DNA from: Bacteroidota bacterium
Lineage (GTDB): Bacteria; Bacteroidota; Bacteroidia; B-17B0; Aurantibacillaceae
Reading direction: 5' to 3'
Length of the DNA stretch: 5,387 bases
Assembly: GCA_005800865.1 (NCBI GenBank)
Contig: SYEI01000345.1
Span: forward strand, 1-5,387
In this document: positions 1-5,387 of the stretch, piece by piece
Layout of the letters: every line of letters starts with the position of its first letter
Position numbering within the stretch: the first letter of the stretch is position 1
Position numbers and translations under genes: made by a program
Notes under the pieces: generated by a model
What the model was told of the DNA's origin: nothing
The model's database searches: none
The model's input: the letters and a program-made list of their open reading frames with translations, nothing else

Positions 1-1163
1 ATAAATGGAATTTTAGATATATTTTGTTTGTAGCTATTATTAATTTCTAAAGTATAATCATTTTGATTAGAGCCTTGAGCAACATAGTTAGCTTTTATAA
101 ATCCTGTATATTTATTTTTACTCACGTATAAACCAGCATTTACAATATGATTCATAAATGTAGAATCTAAATATTGATACACTTGATTAATTTCGTTTTT
201 ATAACCAATCTTTAATTTAGTATTGATAGGATTAATCTTTAAGGTATAATTTAATCCGTTATTAATGGTTCGCCAATGAGTTGAATCTTTTGTAGAAACA
301 GTATCTAAATAAAACACCTTATAAAAGGACTCTTCACCACTGTTAACATCAGCAAACTTCGAATAATTACCAGAATAATTAAATTGATAGTCTATAAAAT
401 GAGAAAGTACCGAAGAACTATCTTCGTTTTTATTTAACCTAAACCAAGGATTAAAATCAAAAGTGGTATTTCTTAATTCGCGTTTAGCATATTTCAAGTT
501 AACCGGGAGTAAAAACTTATTAATGGAAACGTTTTCTAAAAACAAGGTATCATTTGATATACCTCCATTTTCCTGATGTTTTACTTTATTATATAATACA
601 TAAGCATAATAGCCTACTCTATTGTTTTTTGAACTATAATTAGATGTTGTGTAAAAATTATTAGTAAAGCTTTGCTGAGATTGATAAAAACCAATGCCAC
701 TATAACGATTAAAACCCAAGGTAATATTTAATTTATTTTTAAAGGTGTTTGAAAACAACAATTTAAAGGCTTGTTCTTGCTTACTTCCGGCAATTCCTGT
801 TAAACTAGCATAAGGCCCTTTTGTTTGATAATACTTTACATCATCAGCACTAATCATATCATTTTGATAAGGTGCTGTAAATAAATTAAAACCAAGTGCT
901 TTAGATTGATAATTAATATACAAAGGAGCAGATGGCATTCCTAAATGACCGTTCGTATTTCTTGGAAAATAATTCTGAAAATTAGTAATGCTCGTATCAA
1001 TTTTAGAATACAAAAACTGTTGCAAATTGTTTTTATCTGCATGAGTCAATGTATTAATAAAACTACTATCTGTTGGATAATTTACCTGTGATGTTAATGA
1101 ATAAGATACAAACCATAAGCATAGTAATAATTTACTACAAAAAGTATGTTTATGTTTACTCAT
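1..1163 (-). CDS. Putative outer-membrane beta-barrel porin (Porin_10-like), N-terminal part, cut by left window edge
   Basis: The minus-strand frame from the ATG at 1163 stays open for 387 codons to the window edge, so the C-terminus is missing. This ATG is the first in its frame after an in-frame stop about 30 nt upstream. Residues 1-26 look like a signal peptide: basic SKHKHT, a hydrophobic LLLCLWFVSYSL core, then a probable cut near TSQ. Mature residues 57-82 (DTSITNFQNYFPRN, then GHLGMPSAPLY) match the start typical of Bacteroidota putative porins (Porin_10). So do GPYASLTGIAGSKQEQ near 116-131, GIGFYQSQQSFTNNF near 156-170 and the ENGGI signature at 198-202. The rest alternates polar and aromatic residues, as beta-barrel strands do. 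Family members usually have 600-700 residues, so a little over half is visible. The inferred role is an outer-membrane channel of unknown substrate. It starts 20 bp after the patatin stop and probably shares its transcript. Family recalled from motifs, not searched. Confidence 0.8.
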   Translation of the reverse strand, partial: MSKHKHTFCSKLLLCLWFVSYSLTSQVNYPTDSSFINTLTHADKNNLQQFLYSKIDTSITNFQNYFPRNTNGHLGMPSAPLYINYQSKALGFNLFTAPYQNDMISADDVKYYQTKGPYASLTGIAGSKQEQAFKLLFSNTFKNKLNITLGFNRYSGIGFYQSQQSFTNNFYTTSNYSSKNNRVGYYAYVLYNKVKHQENGGISNDTLFLENVSINKFLLPVNLKYAKRELRNTTFDFNPWFRLNKNEDSSSVLSHFIDYQFNYSGNYSKFADVNSGEESFYKVFYLDTVSTKDSTHWRTINNGLNYTLKINPINTKLKIGYKNEINQVYQYLDSTFMNHIVNAGLYVSKNKYTGFIKANYVAQGSNQNDYTLEINNSYKQNISKIPF

Positions 1164-1183
1164 TAAACCCAGAAAGTGAAAAC

Positions 1184-2218
1184 TTAAAATTTATCGAAGA
1201 AATGCTCTTCTACGTCAAAGGTAGATTTAATTCCGACTTGCTTATAATCTGTCTCCAACCATTTTGAAGCTGTTTGACGCCCACGTTCTTTTAAACTTAA
1301 TAAAAAGTCCCAAGAGGTGTTCATTTTACTGCTATAGCTCAATTGACTTAATGCATCATATCCAGAAATGGTGTGTACAAAAATCTCTCTATTAGCTTTA
1401 TCATCAGTTTTTAAAATTCCATTCCTCAACAATTCGTTTCGATAGTGAATTAACTTCATTTCGTTTATTAAACTACTATTAAATGAAATTTCGTTTACTC
1501 GATCAGCAATATCTCTTGCAGAAGTAGGCACTGAACCTATATTAATAGAATTAATTTTAATTAAAACAATATCATGCAAATTTGTATTGGTAATTAAAGG
1601 GAAAATTGGAGGATTACCCATGTAACCACCATCCCAATAATATTCGCCATCTATTTGCACCGCTTGAAATAATTGCGGCAAGCAAGCTGACGCTAAAACT
1701 GTATCTACTGTGATATCTTTATTACCAAAAATTTTAGCTCTATTGGTTTTAACATTAGTAGCACAGATAAACAGCTTCTTTTTGTTATACATGTGCAACT
1801 CTTTAAAATCAATCAAATCCGTTAAAATATCACGTAAAGGATTATAATTTAAAGGGTTAAAATTATAAGGCGACATGTACTGAGTCATGTTATTAAACAA
1901 CATATACCCCGGAGAATTATGAATATCTCCATCGCTAAATAATTTATCGAAAGTACTAGGTTGAAAAAAACTACCAGCCTGTGCAACCTTACGCCACAAG
2001 GTTTCTAATAATTCTTTTGCTTTTTTTGGTCCACCAACATGCAAACCATAAGCGCAAACAACTGCGTTTACAGCGCCAGCACTGGTACCACACATAGCAT
2101 CTGCCACAATGTGTTCAGCTTCCAATAATCTATCTAAAACACCCCAAGTAAATGCGCCATGCGCGCCTCCACCTTGTAAGGCAATACCAACTTTTTTAAT
2201 TTCTGTAGAGCTACTCAT
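1184..2218 (-). CDS. Patatin-like phospholipase (RssA/PatD-type), cytoplasmic
   Basis: A complete 344-residue protein with the full patatin catalytic set: the glycine-rich oxyanion loop GGGAHG at 16-21, the nucleophile elbow GTSAG at 44-48 with Ser46, and the dyad aspartate in DGG at 196-198 (Asp196). The family hydrolyses acyl esters of lipids with a Ser-Asp dyad; the substrate here is unknown. The stretches FICATNVKT (150-158), ASACLPQLFQAVQIDGEYYW (176-195) and the helical RVNEISFNSSLINEMK (240-255) are typical of the compact bacterial group that, as I recall it, includes Legionella PatD. There is no signal peptide or membrane segment, so it should be cytoplasmic, unlike its two exported neighbours. 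The ATG at 2218 places the oxyanion loop 15 residues in, as usual. It lies 136 bp after the peptidase gene and 20 bp before the porin gene, and a candidate promoter sits about 55 bp upstream. No defect is visible. Confidence 0.94.
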   Translation of the reverse strand: MSSSTEIKKVGIALQGGGAHGAFTWGVLDRLLEAEHIVADAMCGTSAGAVNAVVCAYGLHVGGPKKAKELLETLWRKVAQAGSFFQPSTFDKLFSDGDIHNSPGYMLFNNMTQYMSPYNFNPLNYNPLRDILTDLIDFKELHMYNKKKLFICATNVKTNRAKIFGNKDITVDTVLASACLPQLFQAVQIDGEYYWDGGYMGNPPIFPLITNTNLHDIVLIKINSINIGSVPTSARDIADRVNEISFNSSLINEMKLIHYRNELLRNGILKTDDKANREIFVHTISGYDALSQLSYSSKMNTSWDFLLSLKERGRQTASKWLETDYKQVGIKSTFDVEEHFFDKF

Positions 2219-2272
2219 TTAATTGAATACTATTTATAAATGTTAAACCAATTTAGCATATCAATAGACTAC

Positions 2273-2303
2273 CAAATATAGCTAAATAATTGAACTAAGA
2301 AAA
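2273..2303 (-). promoter_or_regulatory. Candidate Bacteroidota-type promoter for patatin-porin
   Basis: On the minus strand, TATATTTG (2280 down to 2273) fits the Bacteroidota -7 consensus TAnnTTTG exactly. TTTT (2303-2300) stands 19 bp upstream in place of the usual TTTG -33 element. It would give a leader of roughly 45-50 nt before the ATG at 2218. The -7 match is good and the -33 match weak. In AT-rich DNA such a match can arise by chance. Confidence 0.4.
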
Positions 2304-2354
2304 TAAATTAAGACGAGTATTAACAATCATTAGATTAATAATCCCTTGATGGGG

Positions 2355-4535
2355 CTACAAATTCTCCTTCACAAACTTTAGCATCTTGTTATATAGGTGG
2401 GTTCTAGTATAACCACCATAAATACCATGATTTTTGTTAGGATATGTCATGAAATCAAAAGTTTTGTTGTTTTTAACTAAAGCATTAGCCAATTCCATCG
2501 AATTTTGATAATGCACATTATCATCGCCACTTCCATGAATTAATAAAAATTTCCCTTTCATTTGCTTAGTGAAATTTACAGGCGAATTATCTTCGTAACC
2601 ACTTTTATTATCTTGCGGCTTGCGTAAAAAACGTTCGGTATAAATATTATCGTACCATTTCCAATTAGTTACTGGAGCTACCGCGATTGTTGATTTAAAA
2701 TAATCTGCTCCTTTAGTAATTAATAAAGATGCCATATAACCACCATAACTCCAACCTTGGAAACCAATACGTGTTTTATCAACATAAGGCAATGCTCCTA
2801 AATATTTTGCGGCATCAATTTGATCCAAAGTCTCTAATTTACCTAATTGCAAATACGTGCAGTGTTTAAATTCACGTCCGCGACCTAAAGTTCCTCTACC
2901 ATCCACACAAACCACCATATAACCTTCTTGATTTAATAAGGAATGCCACCAAAAATCAAAGGTTTCCCAGGCATTATTACATTCGTTTGAACCTGGACCA
3001 TTATAGGCAAACATATAAACAGGGTATTTTTTAGTGGCATCAAAGTTTTTAGGTTTCATCATCCAGCCATTTAATTCTACGCCATCTGTATTTTTAAACG
3101 TAAAAAATTCTTTAGTCGAAAGAGAATATTCTTTCATTTTTGCTTTTAAAGCCGAGTTATCTTCTAATACTTTGATTAGTTTTCCATCTGCACTGTGTAA
3201 TTCGTAAACTGGTGGCGTATTAGCATTTGAATAAGAACTTACATAGTATTTTAATCCTGTACTAAAATCAGCGCTTGATGTGCCTTGAGCTGTTGATAAG
3301 CGTTTTTTAGAAGTCCCATCTAATTTGACACTATAAATATCTCTATTAATTTGGCCTTGTTCAGTAGAAATATAATATAAGGTATTTAATTTTTCATCAT
3401 AACCATTAAATGAAATTACATCCCAATTTCCTTTCGTAATTTGATTGACTAATTTCCCTGCGTTATCGTAATAGTATAAATGATTGTAATTATCAGCTTC
3501 GCTACTCCAAATAAATCCTTTGTTATTAGGAAGGAAAATTAAATCGTCGGTAATATCAATATAAGTTTTAGACTCTTCATTTAAAATAGTTTTTGTTGAA
3601 CCGTCAGTTGCATTTGCATACATTAATTCTACTTTGTTTTGCAAGCGATTCATACGTTGTAATGACAAGGTATTCTTATCGGTTGTCCATTGAATACGTG
3701 GAATATAAATATCTGTTTCCTTACCTATATCTACTGTAGTTGTTTTCTCTGAAGCTAAATCGTAAACATGAACTGACAATACCGAATTATCTTCTCCGGC
3801 TTTTGGATATTTAAAGGTTACTTTATCAGGATACAGATTGTTATTGTATTCATCAAATGAATACTCTTTTACTTTGCTTTCATCAAAACGAACAAAAGCT
3901 AATTTACTTCCATCCGCATTCCATTCAAAATAATTGGCTTTACTAAATTCCTCTTCATAAACCCAATCTGCCCAGCCATTTTTAATCTCATTATTCTTTC
4001 CATCATGAGTTATTTGAATTTCCTTTCCGTTATCAAAATTTTTGATATACAAATTATTAGCACGTACAAAAGCTACTTTATTGCCAACTGGCGAAAATGT
4101 GGCAAACATTTGTTTGCCATTATCCGATAAAGGGATTGTTTTTCCTGTTTTAATTTCATACACATAATTTGTTTCAACAGAGGAACGACGGTAAATACCT
4201 TCAGATTCTGTTGAAAAAAACAATTTGGTTTCATCTGGACTAAAAGAATAATCGCTGATATTAATGGTTTTATCTCCAACTTTCACATCAGCACCTTTTA
4301 CTAAAACCGCTACTTTTTTTCCTGATTTCAACTCATATTTTACAATATTATCAAAATCACCTTCTTTTTCAAGATCAGTATAATGTAACCCATCTTTCAT
4401 GGCATTAAAACCTCCCGCAGAAGCTGGCATAAAAGCATATTTACTCCAAATATCCTCAACAGATATTGTTTTTTGAGCAAAGCAGTTTATAGATACTATC
4501 GAAAAAACCGCAACAGAAAGAAAAAAAGACTTCAT
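2355..4535 (-). CDS. Dipeptidyl-peptidase IV (S9 family serine peptidase), exported
   Basis: A complete 726-residue protein of normal length for bacterial DPP IV, which cleaves Xaa-Pro (and Xaa-Ala) dipeptides from peptide N-termini. Residues 1-20 are a Sec signal peptide with cleavage probably after CFA, so the enzyme is periplasmic or surface-exposed; Cys18 lacks a lipobox. Residues about 90-450 are the DPPIV_N beta-propeller, and DWVYEEEF at 190-197 carries the double Glu (195, 196) that anchors the substrate N-terminus. Residues about 500-726 form the alpha/beta-hydrolase domain: oxyanion Tyr511 in YNGPG, nucleophile Ser596 in GWSYGG, Asp671 in HGSGDDNVH and His703 in NHG. By hand alignment, human DPP4 Val656, Trp659, Tyr662 and Tyr666 (the proline pocket) correspond to Val622, Trp625, Tyr628 and Tyr632. 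It is the first gene of the minus-strand run, transcribed away from the response regulator. The start follows from the signal peptide. Prolyl specificity is inferred from these residues. Confidence 0.96.
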   Translation of the reverse strand: MKSFFLSVAVFSIVSINCFAQKTISVEDIWSKYAFMPASAGGFNAMKDGLHYTDLEKEGDFDNIVKYELKSGKKVAVLVKGADVKVGDKTINISDYSFSPDETKLFFSTESEGIYRRSSVETNYVYEIKTGKTIPLSDNGKQMFATFSPVGNKVAFVRANNLYIKNFDNGKEIQITHDGKNNEIKNGWADWVYEEEFSKANYFEWNADGSKLAFVRFDESKVKEYSFDEYNNNLYPDKVTFKYPKAGEDNSVLSVHVYDLASEKTTTVDIGKETDIYIPRIQWTTDKNTLSLQRMNRLQNKVELMYANATDGSTKTILNEESKTYIDITDDLIFLPNNKGFIWSSEADNYNHLYYYDNAGKLVNQITKGNWDVISFNGYDEKLNTLYYISTEQGQINRDIYSVKLDGTSKKRLSTAQGTSSADFSTGLKYYVSSYSNANTPPVYELHSADGKLIKVLEDNSALKAKMKEYSLSTKEFFTFKNTDGVELNGWMMKPKNFDATKKYPVYMFAYNGPGSNECNNAWETFDFWWHSLLNQEGYMVVCVDGRGTLGRGREFKHCTYLQLGKLETLDQIDAAKYLGALPYVDKTRIGFQGWSYGGYMASLLITKGADYFKSTIAVAPVTNWKWYDNIYTERFLRKPQDNKSGYEDNSPVNFTKQMKGKFLLIHGSGDDNVHYQNSMELANALVKNNKTFDFMTYPNKNHGIYGGYTRTHLYNKMLKFVKENL

Positions 4536-4562
4536 AAAATGGTGTTTTGTTTATTTAAAGTG

Positions 4563-4592
4563 CTAAGATAATGATTGCTCCCTATTAACAAA
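4563..4592 (-). promoter_or_regulatory. Candidate promoter of the DPP IV gene
   Basis: On the minus strand, TTTG (4592-4589) is followed after 18 bp by TATCTTAG (4570-4563). The latter differs from the Bacteroidota -7 consensus TAnnTTTG at one base. The spacing lies in the range reported for this promoter class. Transcription would start near 4556, leaving a short A-rich leader of about 20 nt (AAATAAACAAAACACC) with no Shine-Dalgarno sequence, as is common in this phylum. Confidence 0.45.
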
Positions 4593-4615
4593 CACTATTT
4601 TACTCAAACGGTTGC

Positions 4616-4645
4616 ATTGTTAAATAAATGACTAAAATGTTACAT
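4616..4645 (+). repeat. Imperfect 10-bp direct repeat in divergent promoter region
   Basis: ATTGTTAAAT (4616-4625) and AATGTTACAT (4636-4645) agree at 8 of 10 positions and start 20 bp apart, about two helical turns. Both centre on GTT, like half-sites of LytTR-family regulators, which classically are 9-bp direct repeats with 12-13 bp between them. They lie just upstream of the candidate promoter of the response-regulator gene and also upstream of the DPP IV promoter. The spacing is one or two bases short of the classical value and the background is AT-rich, so this is only a candidate operator. Confidence 0.25.
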
Positions 4646-4655
4646 GAATTTTTAT

Positions 4656-4663
4656 TAGCTTAG
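4656..4663 (+). promoter_or_regulatory. Possible -7 element of the response-regulator gene
   Basis: TAGCTTAG, one base off TAnnTTTG, ends 18 bases before the ATG at 4682. It shares the form TAnCTTAGC with the candidate element on the opposite strand before the DPP IV gene. No convincing TTTG is seen at -33, so the promoter may be weak, activator-dependent, or not this element at all. Confidence 0.25.
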
Positions 4664-4681
4664 CGTTATATAAACTAAACT

Positions 4682-5387
4682 ATGCAAATTTTCAAAACCA
4701 TTATCATCGACGACGAAGAAAATAGCCGTAGCAATACTAAAAGTATGTTAGCTAGCTATTGCCCAGAAATAGAAGTAATTGCTGAGGCTTCGAGCGGAAT
4801 GGAGGGTAAAAAATTAATTCAGGAATTAAAACCTGATGTGGTTTTTTGCGATATTAATATGCCTGGAATGACAGGATTAGAGATGATTGATGGTTTAGTA
4901 CATCGTGATTTTTGCTTAATATTTTTAACAGCTTACAGCGAGCATGGTATCAATGCTGTAAAAGCTGGCGCTATTGATTATTTATTAAAACCATTGTTAT
5001 TAAGCGAATTACAAGGAGCTGTAAAAAAAGTGGTAAAACACTACGAACAAAGAGGTGGAACTGCGGCACCAACTGGAAATGATAAAAACTTAGTACTAAT
5101 TAATCATAGCAAAGGCTTTACGTTAATTGATTATAAAGACATTATTTGGTTGGAAGCATCTGATAATTACACAAATATTTTTTTAAATAACGCTAAAAAA
5201 ATTGTGGCTTCAAAAACCTTAAAAGAGTTTGAATCTATTTTACCAACTAATGTGTTTTTCCGTATTCACCGTTCTTCTTTAATAAACATTGATTTCATTA
5301 AAGAATATTCAAATGCGGAAGGCGGAACTATTATTATGGCAGATGGCACAAGTATTCAAGTATCTAAAGCTCGCTCACAAGAGTTTG
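4682..5387 (+). CDS. LytTR-family two-component response regulator, C-terminal end cut by right window edge
   Basis: From the ATG at 4682, 235 codons stay open to the window edge. LytTR regulators usually have about 240-260 residues, so probably only the last few residues are missing. Residues 1-120 are a CheY-like receiver: acidic pocket Asp10-Asp11, phospho-acceptor Asp57 in FCDINMPGMTG, switch Thr83 in LTAYS and Lys103 in DYLLKP. A short linker (about 121-135, GGTAAPTG) leads to a LytTR DNA-binding domain from about 136 on, with the family hallmarks DIIWLEASDNYTNIFL (153-168), KTLKEFE (178-184), FFRIHRSSLINIDFI (192-206) and the start of the final ADGTSIQVSKAR segment. All residues needed for phosphorylation are present. 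It would bind DNA as a cytoplasmic transcription regulator. It is divergent from the DPP IV gene. No histidine kinase is in the window; in Bacteroidota such regulators often pair with a LytS-type kinase (His_kinase domain), which could lie beyond the right edge or elsewhere. Target genes are unknown. Confidence 0.95.
   Translation, partial: MQIFKTIIIDDEENSRSNTKSMLASYCPEIEVIAEASSGMEGKKLIQELKPDVVFCDINMPGMTGLEMIDGLVHRDFCLIFLTAYSEHGINAVKAGAIDYLLKPLLLSELQGAVKKVVKHYEQRGGTAAPTGNDKNLVLINHSKGFTLIDYKDIIWLEASDNYTNIFLNNAKKIVASKTLKEFESILPTNVFFRIHRSSLINIDFIKEYSNAEGGTIIMADGTSIQVSKARSQEF

Noticed and set aside
1..1163. TonB-dependent receptor or SusC-like identity for the left-edge gene
   Set aside because: No TonB box, plug-domain motifs or carboxypeptidase-like N-terminal domain are present, whereas ENGGI and the other Porin_10-like blocks are.
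1073..1267. Plus-strand open frame of 64 codons across the patatin-porin junction
   Set aside because: It is antisense to the ends of two well-supported genes, has no family features, and its length is expected by chance in AT-rich DNA.
2318..2340. Inverted repeat TATTAA / TTAATA with an 11-nt spacer after the DPP IV gene
   Set aside because: The arms are pure A/T and only 6 bp long, with no following T-run on the transcribed strand. It is not a credible intrinsic terminator and is likely chance.
2343..2354. CCCC/AGGG possible hairpin directly after the DPP IV stop
   Set aside because: Only three G-C pairs can form and no T-tract follows, so it does not qualify as a terminator.
4073..4279. 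Minus-strand open frame of 68 codons inside the DPP IV gene
   Set aside because: It lies in another frame of a well-conserved propeller coding region and has no recognisable domain or start signal.
4476..4535. Lipoprotein signal in DPP IV (Cys18)
   Set aside because: The residue before Cys is Asn and the -3 to -1 positions do not fit a lipobox. A signal peptidase I site after CFA fits better.

Overview
The window comes from an AT-rich genome and reads as Bacteroidota (a Flavobacteriales- or Sphingobacteriales-like lineage), by inference. Three things point there. The leftmost gene has the hallmarks of the Bacteroidota putative porin family (Porin_10). The upstream regions carry A-rich leaders without Shine-Dalgarno sequences. 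Candidate promoters resemble the Bacteroidota TTTG / TAnnTTTG type rather than the E. coli sigma-70 type. No tRNA, rRNA, CRISPR array, insertion sequence or mobile-element gene was seen.

Layout, left to right: (1) positions 1-1163, minus strand, the N-terminal 387 codons of a putative outer-membrane beta-barrel porin that runs off the left edge; (2) 1184-2218, minus strand, a complete cytoplasmic patatin-like phospholipase of the bacterial RssA/PatD type; (3) 2355-4535, minus strand, a complete exported dipeptidyl-peptidase IV (S9 family) with the full catalytic set; (4) 4682-5387, plus strand, a LytTR-type two-component response regulator that lacks only its last residues at the right edge. 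The 146-bp gap at 4536-4681 is a divergent promoter region. The 136-bp gap at 2219-2354 holds a candidate internal promoter, and only 20 bp separate the patatin gene from the porin gene.

The three minus-strand genes run in the order dpp4, patatin, porin. The tight patatin-porin junction suggests co-transcription. The larger gap before the patatin gene, with a good -7 match, suggests that the distal pair also has its own start. The peptidase would release N-terminal dipeptides in the periplasm, the porin would sit in the outer membrane, and the patatin would act on lipids in the cytoplasm. No shared pathway can be demonstrated from sequence. The response regulator is divergent, has no visible partner kinase here, and could in principle act on the shared intergenic region, where an imperfect 10-bp direct repeat lies two helical turns apart.

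Overall this looks like an ordinary chromosomal region of well-known families. No convincing new system was found. The points most worth checking are the direct repeat in the divergent promoter and the physical linkage of patatin to porin.
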